Assembly (NCBI RefSeq): GCF_034670005.1
Contig: NZ_JAXMOH010000006.1
Location: 146,573-210,572 of the forward strand
Reading direction: 5' to 3'
Source of the DNA: Thalassobius sp034670005
GTDB lineage: Bacteria; Pseudomonadota; Alphaproteobacteria; Rhodobacterales; Rhodobacteraceae
DNA: 64,000 nucleotides
Positions within the stretch are counted from its first letter, which is position 1, and each line of letters opens with the position of its first letter. The position numbers and the translations under genes are program-made. Below, piece after piece: positions 53,092-61,255 of this stretch. The notes under the pieces are model-generated. The model was not told the origin of the DNA. It did no database searches and saw only the letters and a list, made by a program, of their open reading frames with translations.

Positions 53092-55707
53092 TCACTCCTC
53101 GGACCGTACACCAACTCTCAATTTTTCCTCGATTTCTTGGTGAATGTCGAACGAGGCTCCAGACTCGACCTCGATAGTAACTACCAGGGCAAACGGAATA
53201 TCGTCGTCGGGGCTAAGGCCGCCGCCTGAGCTATCACGACACTGAACGCGAATAGGCAGGTCCAATCCTTCACCGAAACTTGGAACCGTTGCCGCATTGT
53301 GAATGAGTCTGCGGGACCAGACCGTACCTCGCCCAATTAAATTTTTATCCAGTTGGTCTGACTTCATTGCGAGAGCCCATCCATCATCTGGGATCAACTC
53401 ACCAAACATGTCATAGCCATGTGCAACTGCATCGAGCGCGGCCAGTCGATACCGGGCTCTGGTCGGGCGTACCGGCGAAAACCAAGCAATGGTTGCGAGC
53501 ATTGAGCGGCCTATACGCTCCCCACTCAAAGACGGGGGAAGTGGCACTTGGAAAATTGCTGCTTTGTCTTTTCGGAGCGTCCCGAGGCCTACAAGTGTAG
53601 CACCAGTAGGTGGGGCTTCCCGCATCCTGATGCTGTCGAGAAGTCCGTGTCCATAATACCGAGAGACCTCTTCGCGCGCTCTTGCATGCTGTCTTGGATT
53701 AGGTGCGCACTCTTGCGCAAAGCGTGTGACTGCTGTTTCCGGCCATGCAGACGCATTGATGCTTAACGCCTTTGTCAGCAGAGCTTTGTCGCGTGGGGTT
53801 AGTGGAGTATCAGCGTAGGGCCCATCAGACTCCATAAGAGACGCTATAGAGAAAAGACCCGCTCGGGATGCCAACGCGTTCGCACAACTTGTACCTCGTG
53901 TTCTATAACTCCCCGCAACGCCCCTTTGGACACTGGCCACATGAAGTCCAGTTCGTTGGGTTTTGTCGATCACACGTAGAGCAACCCCTGCTGACCCAGC
54001 TGATGACACCCGCAGCTCATGCTCGCCCGCTGTTGCCAGGAAATCGGGTTTGATTGATCGAAAAGCACCAAGGCCAATTGCTGATGACAAAGCTGGGAAA
54101 ACTTGCCCGTTGTTATGCAACGCGATTGTTCCGGCAGGTGAAGGTGCCGCGGGTTCGGTAAGGTCTTGAGAACTTGCGCCAACAGTTAAAACGTTCATTG
54201 CTTCCGCTGGAGCCATCAGAGTACGGGTATGTCTGTTCTCCTTTAGAGCTGTTTCAACGAGCATTCGTCGTTCAGCAGGTTCTGCGTCCTCAAAATTCAT
54301 ATAAGTCGTGCCAGGAATAGTCAGGCTCGCTGGCACATTGCCTGCCGCAACCATGAATAGAAGCCCGTGCCGTTCGGACCACCAATCGAGTAGCCGTGCA
54401 AGAGATCCAATTTTTCCAGCAAAATGCGCATTTCTTATACCAACAGAAAAGTTAACGAGATGAGCTTCAGGCGCGAGCGCATCATCGCCGAGAAAGGCTC
54501 GTGCCAGGGCCACATGAACCAGATCTACGAAAAGACGATCGTTGGGTGACGACGCGCCATTCTCGTCGTCGACAAGGATAGGTATCGCCAGAAGGCGTGT
54601 GTCTGGGACTGGGACGCCATCAGCTTTCAAATCGCCGCGTAGGATGAGCGAAGCCATGGAAGTGGCATGGCGACGGTGTTCTACTTGAGACAGTGGTACG
54701 AGTTCATGTACATCCTCAATTATCACTCCATCGTTAAGTGCTGGGTGTGCTGCAATAGGCGTACCGTCCAGTAACACGACCCTAAAAGGAGCATTTCCGT
54801 CGAATGGTTCGAGAGGGACATCCTCAAGAACATGTTGGGTGCCGCTTTTGTCTGGGAGCGATTGTGCGACCATTTGCGGCAAAATGAACTGCAGACCGTC
54901 AAGGGTTGCGATACCTTCGGGAGCCATTGGATTATCAAGCATCGCCCGCACTGATGCATTTGGCATTTCCGCTAAGACGGCCTGATAAATGAAATCGGCC
55001 TCATCAATTGCGCTTGTAGCAAGAATTCGGCCACCGAGGCCTACAATTTTCGCTTGAGTTTCTCGCTGCCAGCGAGCCCGCAATGAGGCATTTGCGGTCG
55101 GCCAAATTTCTAACTCAAGTCGAAGCGGACTTTCATCGTCTTGATCCAATCGATAGGCGAGTTCATCGCGTACTTCGGCGGTCAATCGATCTTGAGGCCC
55201 CCAAACGCGAACATCGGAAAGCATGGCAAAGAGGTTCCACCAAGGTGCATAGCCCAGCTCTGCCTTCTCTTGTGCTTGGTAGGATCGCCATAGCGATAGT
55301 AGCTTTTCGAGTTCTGCCGTCGAAGGCATCGTGGCGTACAGAGTAGGGGCGGCGTTTTCAGCATAGTCATCAATCATCTCGTCTGGAATTTCATGGTCGT
55401 CACCCAGACGGTCTTCGATTAAGAGCTCGAAGCCAGCCTTTGCTGCTGCTTTCTGAAAATTCTGTATCGGTAACAGTGACTCGAATACCAGAGCGCGTTC
55501 CGGAGCAATCCCTGCCGGATCTTGACGAAGTAATACGTCGGCATTTTCACCACGGAAAGCATCGTCGAGTCGCGAAAACGTGTCGCCCAATCGAGCGTCC
55601 TGACCTTGTCGGCCAAGACCTTTAGGGCGGCGGCGTTTGTCCTGCCGACCAGGTAGGCGAGAATCCAAAGTGGGTTCAGGTAGTCGTAGAATCGGCCTTT
55701 CGCTCAT
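53092..55707 (-). CDS. ietS: Subtilisin-like protease of an IetAS-type module
   Basis: An 871-residue S8-family serine protease without a signal peptide. The triad is visible: Asp314 (VVLLDGTP), His347 (RRHATSMASLI) and Ser607 (RGTSCANALAS), with the oxyanion Asn457 (MVAAGNVP). About 300 residues of unassigned sequence precede the protease domain, and 250 follow it. It overlaps the AAA ATPase gene upstream by 32 bases. AAA ATPase plus subtilase pairs are known as IetAS, an anti-phage system; assignment here is by architecture. Confidence 0.8.
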   Translation of the reverse strand: MSERPILRLPEPTLDSRLPGRQDKRRRPKGLGRQGQDARLGDTFSRLDDAFRGENADVLLRQDPAGIAPERALVFESLLPIQNFQKAAAKAGFELLIEDRLGDDHEIPDEMIDDYAENAAPTLYATMPSTAELEKLLSLWRSYQAQEKAELGYAPWWNLFAMLSDVRVWGPQDRLTAEVRDELAYRLDQDDESPLRLELEIWPTANASLRARWQRETQAKIVGLGGRILATSAIDEADFIYQAVLAEMPNASVRAMLDNPMAPEGIATLDGLQFILPQMVAQSLPDKSGTQHVLEDVPLEPFDGNAPFRVVLLDGTPIAAHPALNDGVIIEDVHELVPLSQVEHRRHATSMASLILRGDLKADGVPVPDTRLLAIPILVDDENGASSPNDRLFVDLVHVALARAFLGDDALAPEAHLVNFSVGIRNAHFAGKIGSLARLLDWWSERHGLLFMVAAGNVPASLTIPGTTYMNFEDAEPAERRMLVETALKENRHTRTLMAPAEAMNVLTVGASSQDLTEPAAPSPAGTIALHNNGQVFPALSSAIGLGAFRSIKPDFLATAGEHELRVSSAGSAGVALRVIDKTQRTGLHVASVQRGVAGSYRTRGTSCANALASRAGLFSIASLMESDGPYADTPLTPRDKALLTKALSINASAWPETAVTRFAQECAPNPRQHARAREEVSRYYGHGLLDSIRMREAPPTGATLVGLGTLRKDKAAIFQVPLPPSLSGERIGRSMLATIAWFSPVRPTRARYRLAALDAVAHGYDMFGELIPDDGWALAMKSDQLDKNLIGRGTVWSRRLIHNAATVPSFGEGLDLPIRVQCRDSSGGGLSPDDDIPFALVVTIEVESGASFDIHQEIEEKLRVGVRSEE

Positions 55708-56689
55708 CGCCAGCTATCTTTCCGTGCTGTGATACCCACGCATTAACGCGGTCTTTCACCAACGTTCTAAAAGTGACGTTGCCTTGTGCGAGGGCACGCC
55801 GGCGATGGATATCCATAAAAAAATCTTCTGCTTCCGAATAATTTTGTGGGCAGACCGCAGCTCTAAGACGCTTGGCCGTATATCCAAAGTTGTCTTCGAA
55901 CTCCCTAATACGCAAGGCAAAAAATTCGGTCATCTGTTCGTCGCTTGGCCTGGGAAGATCGAGCTTGATCTCGAAACGCCGCCAGGTAGCACGATCAAGA
56001 AGTTCCGGGTGGTTGGTGGCTCCGATCAAGACACAATACGACGGAAGGTCATCAAGTTGCATCAGTAGAGTTGTGACTACGCGCTTGATTTCTCCGGTTT
56101 CGTGGGTATCACCGCGTTCCTTGCCGATTGCGTCAAACTCATCAAAAAAGAGGACGCACGGTTCTGTGCGAACGAAGTCGAACATGCGCCGCAGGCGAGT
56201 TGCCGTATCTCCGAGATAGCTGGTTATGATAGCGTCATATCGTACAACAAAGAGTGGGAGGGCCAATTCGTAGGCGATGCCTTCCGCCAACGACGTCTTA
56301 CCATTTCCAGGAGGTCCCGTTAGCAACAATCGGTGGCGTGGCTCCAAACCATGGGCTCGGAGCACGTCAGCGCGTTGCTGCTCTTCAACCAATTCAAGAC
56401 ATGCGGTTCGTGTGGCCTTCTCAAGGAATAGATCCCCCATAGGTCGGTTAGGTTCGCGTCGCTGAATTCCTCCACCACCATCTCTAAGACGCGATGCAGG
56501 TGCCGCTGTGCGGGCGTTAGCAGTCGATGAGGGTGTAATCGTTAGCGCGCGCGCGATCCGGTCAGCTACACCAGTGTGTTTCTTGGCGCGCTCGTCCGCT
56601 GCTATGGCCTCCGCCATCATGCGAACTGACGCTTGATCACCCGCCACGCCAGCTTTCACGAGGTCTATGAGAAGATCGCTACGTGCCAC
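55676..56689 (-). CDS. ietA: AAA+ ATPase of an IetAS-type module
   Basis: A 337-residue AAA+ protein. Walker A GPPGNGKT is at 125-132, Walker B VLFFDEFDA near 179-187, sensor 1 in VLIGATNHPELLD, and arginine-finger region DRATWRRFEIKLDLP. The start is GTG at 56689 with GGAG upstream. The N-terminal 90 residues are helical and may bind the partner protease. The 32-base overlap with the subtilase gene indicates obligate co-expression. Confidence 0.8.
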   Translation of the reverse strand: MARSDLLIDLVKAGVAGDQASVRMMAEAIAADERAKKHTGVADRIARALTITPSSTANARTAAPASRLRDGGGGIQRREPNRPMGDLFLEKATRTACLELVEEQQRADVLRAHGLEPRHRLLLTGPPGNGKTSLAEGIAYELALPLFVVRYDAIITSYLGDTATRLRRMFDFVRTEPCVLFFDEFDAIGKERGDTHETGEIKRVVTTLLMQLDDLPSYCVLIGATNHPELLDRATWRRFEIKLDLPRPSDEQMTEFFALRIREFEDNFGYTAKRLRAAVCPQNYSEAEDFFMDIHRRRALAQGNVTFRTLVKDRVNAWVSQHGKIAGDERKADSTTT

Positions 56690-56985
56690 AGTGCTCCGTA
56701 TCCTTAAATCAGCCGCCTATTTTAAGAATAATAGACAGATTTGATCAATTGTCACCCGATTACCGAAATTGTTTGATACAGTTAAGCAAGATGACGCTCC
56801 ACGATTGAAGCCGCCGCCGTAGACTACTTCGAAATATGGATCAAGCTGCGTAACCGCCCTTGAAAGCTTTGGAGCTGTGCGACTGGGCTGGTTAGGCAAA
56901 TCAAATTTGCTCGTTGAGCCCCAAGCAGCCAAGGCCTCTCGAACCATATTTGTCCGCAAACCCCGAGCAGTACTGCTGCTCAGGG
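56690..56985. other. Promoter-side gap upstream of the IetAS-type operon
   Basis: About 300 bp between the GTG start of the ATPase gene and an IS3 remnant. A 97-residue open frame on the minus strand exists but has no ribosome site or recognisable product. The AT-rich part near 56700-56770 (TTTAAGAATAATAGACAG) is a likely promoter area. Confidence 0.4.
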
Positions 56986-57205
56986 TGACCTGCCCCTGCC
57001 GGCCCCTCATTCATAGCGAGAGACTGCAGGTTGGGTTTGGGTATTCGGGTTTCCCGTCGGGCGCAAGCGCGCCGGGCGCGGGGTCCCCAAATTCCTCAAG
57101 CGTTCGGCGCGTTTGCAGCGGTGTTTGGTTGTCCAGGGACGAGTGCGGCCTGACCGTGTTGAAATCGTAGCGCGAGAGGGGGCTCTTGCGTGGCTTGCGT
57201 TGCAT
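56986..57205 (-). pseudogene. Truncated IS3-family transposase (OrfB C-terminus) with one inverted repeat
   Basis: On the minus strand, 57205-57011 encodes the tail of an IS3-type OrfB (RYDFNTVRPHSSLDNQTPLQ, then a Pro-rich end), ending in TGA at 57011. The integrase core upstream of RYDFN is missing. At 56986 the sequence TGACCTGCCCCTG matches the TGACGTGCTCCCCTG that opens the IS at 63874, marking the right inverted repeat. It is cut exactly where the Tn7-like element appears to begin. Confidence 0.7.
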
Positions 57206-57298
57206 ACGGGGAAGGTGTTGACATAAGCCATGTACCTGCAGTTCGAAGACAGTGAATGCAGTATAAATTAATAAAAACTAAATACTTATACGATTTCT

Positions 57299-57323
57299 GG
57301 AAAAATTCCTTCCGGAAAAATCC
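57299..57323. repeat. Short direct repeat upstream of tnsA
   Basis: GGAAAAATTCC (57299-57309) and GGAAAAATCC (57314-57323) flank TTCCGGAA, about 95 bp before the tnsA start. In Tn7 the tnsA promoter lies inside the right end and is repressed by TnsB, so this could be part of an analogous site; inference only. Confidence 0.4.
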
Positions 57324-57415
57324 AATCGGCCAATCTCCTCTATAGTTCGAGGGCGGCAGGTTGTTCTCGACAGTGCAGCAATGGGCAAAGCCCCTCAGTC
57401 GAGAAGAGATCGAGC

Positions 57416-58093
57416 ATGTTGGAATTGCCGGACGGCAACATCGTACTCCCCCGTCCCCCGCAGAACGCGCGGAAAGTCGCGAAGGGGCGCCGAAACCATT
57501 TCACGGGACAGACCAACGTCGGTGCTGACGAGGAGAGCGGAATGGACATTGAGAGCTACACGGAGCTCCAGGTCCTGCTTGCGCTGCTTGCGCGCCCCGG
57601 GACTGTGCATGTCGAGAACCAGGTCGAGTTCTCGTTCACCGCACCGGATGGTGGCAAAAATCGCCACTTCTTCGACTTTCGCGCCACTAAGGCCGATGGT
57701 TCACGAACGGCGATCATGGTGAAGGCCGCCTATCGGTTTGGGCAGGCGAAGATGCGTGAAGAGCTCAGCTACATCGCATCCAAGGTTCCGAAGAGCTTCG
57801 CCGACAGAGTCGAGGTCGTGACAGAGAAGAACCTGTTGCCCTCAGAGATTTACAACTCCGAAATGATGCACCAGATGCGTCGTCCTGTTCCGGACGCCGA
57901 CGCCGCCGCGCGCCAAGCAATACGAAACATCCGCGGTCACGTGCTTATCCGCGATCTGGTCGAAGTCATAGGTTATGGCGGCGATGGGTTCCAGGCACTT
58001 GTTCGCCTGATCCGCTCCCATGAACTGAAGCTCACGCGGCAGGAACGCATCTCCTACGAAACCTACGTCACCCGGAGTCACTACGATGCTTGA
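57416..58093 (+). CDS. tnsA: TnsA-like transposon endonuclease
   Basis: A 225-residue protein predicted to nick the 5' ends of the element, allowing cut-and-paste transposition. The restriction-endonuclease-like core reads ESYTELQVLLALL, then HVENQVEF, HFFDFRATK and IMVKAAYR. Candidate catalytic residues are Glu50, Asp87 and Lys103. Met101 stands where Tn7 TnsA has Gln130. GAGA precedes ATG 57416. The last 8 bases overlap tnsB. It is divergent from Tn7 TnsA; the call rests on these motifs and on gene order. Confidence 0.78.
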   Translation: MLELPDGNIVLPRPPQNARKVAKGRRNHFTGQTNVGADEESGMDIESYTELQVLLALLARPGTVHVENQVEFSFTAPDGGKNRHFFDFRATKADGSRTAIMVKAAYRFGQAKMREELSYIASKVPKSFADRVEVVTEKNLLPSEIYNSEMMHQMRRPVPDADAAARQAIRNIRGHVLIRDLVEVIGYGGDGFQALVRLIRSHELKLTRQERISYETYVTRSHYDA

Positions 58094-60278
58094 TTTCGTC
58101 AAGAGCGCATTCGCGCCCCGCTACACATTCGAGAACGTCGACACCATCTTCATCCGTGGGCGCCAGTATCGCTACATCTCGTCCCATGGGGATTGCCATT
58201 ACTTTGTACCGGCTGACGGCCAAGGACCCCGGGAAAAATACGACAATGCCACCATCGCGGAGATGCTCGAAACTGGGCATTTCGACCACCGTCCGGACCG
58301 TGAATTCAACTACCTGACGGAAATGCCGCCCGAGATGCTGAGTCTGTTGGGTGACGAGGAAAAGCGACGCGGTTCGGAACGCGAAGCCATCGTTTTGGCA
58401 TTCCTCGAAAAATATCAGGACGGAAAGATTAAACGCACGGATACATCGATCCGTGAGGGAATGGATAGCATTCTGGGTGCGGCAGCGAGAATGATGAGGG
58501 ATTACGACACCCGTGCGACAATCCGCGAAACCGTGAGCCCGCGCTCCTTGCGTCGTTGGGTCTCAGCATACGAGAAGGATGGTCTGGCTGGACTATACGA
58601 CGATGTCTCACAACGGGGAAACTACGGACGTAAGCTGACGGAAGAACAGCGCTTCTTTATGTATTCCAAGCTCCCGGGATACCTGAGTGAGCTGAAAAAG
58701 ACGCCGGCCAACATCGTGAAGGATGTCCGGAATGCGTTTACCGCGGAAAACGCGGAGCGCGAAGCCGAGGGGCGAACGGACCTATTGAAATGCCCCTCAC
58801 GCGTCACGATCCTGGCCGCAATTCATCATCTTGCACCCTTCCGTGTGAAACTGGCCCGTGAGGGCGCGGACGCAGCCATGCGTGCTTTTTCTCCGGTGGG
58901 GGAGGGGATCGATGTCGAGCGCCCGTTGCAGCGTGTGGAGATGGATGAACAGAAAATCGACCTGGTGTCTCTCATGGCGGACTCAGGGCTCCTAAAAATG
59001 ATGACTGATGAAGAAAAAGCGCAACTCGGTCTGGACGGGTCGATAAAACGGTGGTGGATCACCGTTCTTCTCGATGTGCGCACGCGGTGCATCTTGGGAA
59101 TGACCTTGTCGCGCACCCCTTCCGCGAAGAGCGGGTTGCGCGCCGTTGAGATGGGGATGCGCGACAAGGGGGTCTGGGCCAGCGCCGCCGATGCTCAAGA
59201 AACGTGGTCGGAACACGGTCTGATGGGGACCCTCGTCACAGACTGCGGCAAACAATTTGTAGGACATGATTTCCGAACGAGGCTCTGCGACCTCGGGATT
59301 ACTCTGGTTCATTGTCCTGGTGCACGGCCGTGGCTAAAGCCCTATATCGAGCGTGTTTTCAGAACGATTTCGTCCCAGTTGATGCCGCGGCTGTCTGGCT
59401 GCACGTTCGGCAGCATCCTGCGAAAGGGCAGCAGCAAACCCAAAGAAAAGGCAGCGCTTACCGTGGACGAGCTCTGCACGGTACTCGTCCGCTGGATCGT
59501 CGATGTCTACCACAACGAACCTCATGAGGGACTGTACGAGGAAACACCGCGCGATTGCTGGAACCGGCTCACAATGCAGTACGGGGTGACGCCGCCGCCG
59601 TCTTTGCGGCGCCGACGGCTGATTTTCGGAGAAGAGCTGTCGCGGACGCTCCAGAAAGACGGGCTCACCGTTGCAGGCGTGCACTATCATTCCAAGGCAC
59701 TCGCGACGCACATGCTGCACAACCCTGACCGGAAGATGGAGATCCGTTATTATCCCGAGGATATCGGCGCCATTTGGGTCAAGATCGGAACCCAGTGGAC
59801 GGAGGTTTTTGCCGTCCATCGCTGTTTTCATGGGGTCTCCTATCAGAAATGGCGGATGGCACATCGTGAATTGCGGGCCAAACATACAAAGGCCGCCGAG
59901 CTCAAAAGCCGTGTCGTGCAGCAGGCGCTCGATTATATCGAGAGTCTGAACGCCGACGCGATGGCAAAGGTCGGCCTGGTCCTCGACACGATCGATGCCG
60001 AGACGATTGATCGCCATGAGCGTGAGGCTTTCATTGGCTTCCACGTCTATGACGGCTGCGATGAGGAACCTCCGCAGACTAACCTGGGCGACTTCGGTAC
60101 CAGCCTTCCGACTGCCGGGGATACGGCCAGCGTCCATGCAAATGAGGCACCCCGCGCGCCTGCTGAAGAAATTTCTTCCGACCCTCCCGAGACGATCCAA
60201 TTTACTGATTGTCAGCCCGCCAACGACGATGACGACGGCGAGGATGACAACTTCATCCTTCAGCTCAGGGACAAATAA
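58086..60278 (+). CDS. tnsB: TnsB/TniA-like DDE transposase
   Basis: A 730-residue transposase joining the 3' ends to target DNA. An N-terminal helix-turn-helix region (SPRSLRRWVSAYEKDGLAGL) precedes a retroviral-integrase-like core with Asp287 (VEMDEQ), Asp386 (VTDCGKQF) and Glu422 (YIERVF); the D-to-E spacing of 35 is classic. A beta-barrel/Mu-type C-terminal domain and an acidic tail rich in Asp and Glu follow. It overlaps tnsA by 8 bases; tnsC follows 3 bp after its stop. Confidence 0.9.
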   Translation: MLDFVKSAFAPRYTFENVDTIFIRGRQYRYISSHGDCHYFVPADGQGPREKYDNATIAEMLETGHFDHRPDREFNYLTEMPPEMLSLLGDEEKRRGSEREAIVLAFLEKYQDGKIKRTDTSIREGMDSILGAAARMMRDYDTRATIRETVSPRSLRRWVSAYEKDGLAGLYDDVSQRGNYGRKLTEEQRFFMYSKLPGYLSELKKTPANIVKDVRNAFTAENAEREAEGRTDLLKCPSRVTILAAIHHLAPFRVKLAREGADAAMRAFSPVGEGIDVERPLQRVEMDEQKIDLVSLMADSGLLKMMTDEEKAQLGLDGSIKRWWITVLLDVRTRCILGMTLSRTPSAKSGLRAVEMGMRDKGVWASAADAQETWSEHGLMGTLVTDCGKQFVGHDFRTRLCDLGITLVHCPGARPWLKPYIERVFRTISSQLMPRLSGCTFGSILRKGSSKPKEKAALTVDELCTVLVRWIVDVYHNEPHEGLYEETPRDCWNRLTMQYGVTPPPSLRRRRLIFGEELSRTLQKDGLTVAGVHYHSKALATHMLHNPDRKMEIRYYPEDIGAIWVKIGTQWTEVFAVHRCFHGVSYQKWRMAHRELRAKHTKAAELKSRVVQQALDYIESLNADAMAKVGLVLDTIDAETIDRHEREAFIGFHVYDGCDEEPPQTNLGDFGTSLPTAGDTASVHANEAPRAPAEEISSDPPETIQFTDCQPANDDDDGEDDNFILQLRDK

Positions 60279-60281
60279 AGC

Positions 60282-61253
60282 ATGACACAGATTTCTGTCG
60301 AAGCCCAGCTGGCCGCCTTGGATCGCGCGGCCGACAAATACATTCCGACCGAACGAGACGACCAGTTCCTGCTGCGTCTCAACCGTCTTCTCGCGCGTGA
60401 CAGCCAAGGAAAGTCGATTGCGTCACCGCGCAAAGATCGCGGAACAGGTGACGCGCAGGGGCTTTTCGTAATGGAGGCTGCCGGCGGAGGTAAAACCTCG
60501 CTGGTCATGCATGGTCTCAAGACGCATCCGCTTCTCCAATCCAGGGGCGAGGGCCACATGCCCTGGATCATGTTGGATGCAGCTCCGAGCCCGGCCACGA
60601 CAAAAGCCCTCGGCATCGCGATCCTCGATAAGACCGGATACACGAGTGTCTCAAGATCCAGTAATGAGCAAGAGATCTGGAAGATGGTAAAGCACCGTTT
60701 GGGTCTGCTGAATACGGTAATCGTGTGTATCGATGAGGGGCACGACCTTCTCGGGACTGCCAGCGCTTTCGAGATCCGCAATATGCAAAAGCGCTTGAAA
60801 AACCTCATGCAGGGAGAGGGCGCCGTCAGCGTAATTCTCATTGGCATCGATGAACTGCGGCACCTGGCTGCCTATGACGACCAAATCAATCGCCGATACC
60901 AGAAGCTGTCCTTCGTTGATATTTCCCCGGTTCGGGACGAGCGTCTCTTGAAGGGAATCCTTCATACCTTGTGTGCGGAAGTCGGGATCGCCGCTCCGAA
61001 AGAGCCGGACCTTGTCGAACGTCTCGTGCACGCCAGCCGCCGACGGTTCGGGTGGTTTATCAAGAATACTCTCAGGGCGCTGGAAATCGCGGTTGAGGCA
61101 GGCGAGTCGCGCCTTGAGAAGGCTCATTTCGCGGAGGACTGGGCTGTACAGGAAGACGCGGAAGTCGGTAAGAACGTGTTCTTGTCGAACGCTTGGTCGA
61201 AGATCGACCTCTCTGAGAAGCCCCTTCCGCCCCGAGACAAAAAGGGCCGGTGA
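60282..61253 (+). CDS. tnsC: TnsC/TniB-like AAA+ ATPase
   Basis: A 323-residue target-selection ATPase, shorter than Tn7 TnsC and close to TniB in size. Walker A EAAGGGKTS is at 65-73 and Walker B VIVCIDEGHD near 147-155, followed by VILIGIDELRH and DDQINRRYQKLSF as sensor/arginine region. It would bridge TnsB and TniQ. The stop overlaps a GTG that could start tniQ. Confidence 0.88.
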   Translation: MTQISVEAQLAALDRAADKYIPTERDDQFLLRLNRLLARDSQGKSIASPRKDRGTGDAQGLFVMEAAGGGKTSLVMHGLKTHPLLQSRGEGHMPWIMLDAAPSPATTKALGIAILDKTGYTSVSRSSNEQEIWKMVKHRLGLLNTVIVCIDEGHDLLGTASAFEIRNMQKRLKNLMQGEGAVSVILIGIDELRHLAAYDDQINRRYQKLSFVDISPVRDERLLKGILHTLCAEVGIAAPKEPDLVERLVHASRRRFGWFIKNTLRALEIAVEAGESRLEKAHFAEDWAVQEDAEVGKNVFLSNAWSKIDLSEKPLPPRDKKGR

Positions 61254-61255
61254 TC

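Noticed and set aside
56717..57010. A 97-codon minus-strand frame between the IetA-type gene and the IS remnant
   Set aside because: It begins inside the IS inverted repeat, has no ribosome site and no recognisable sequence.
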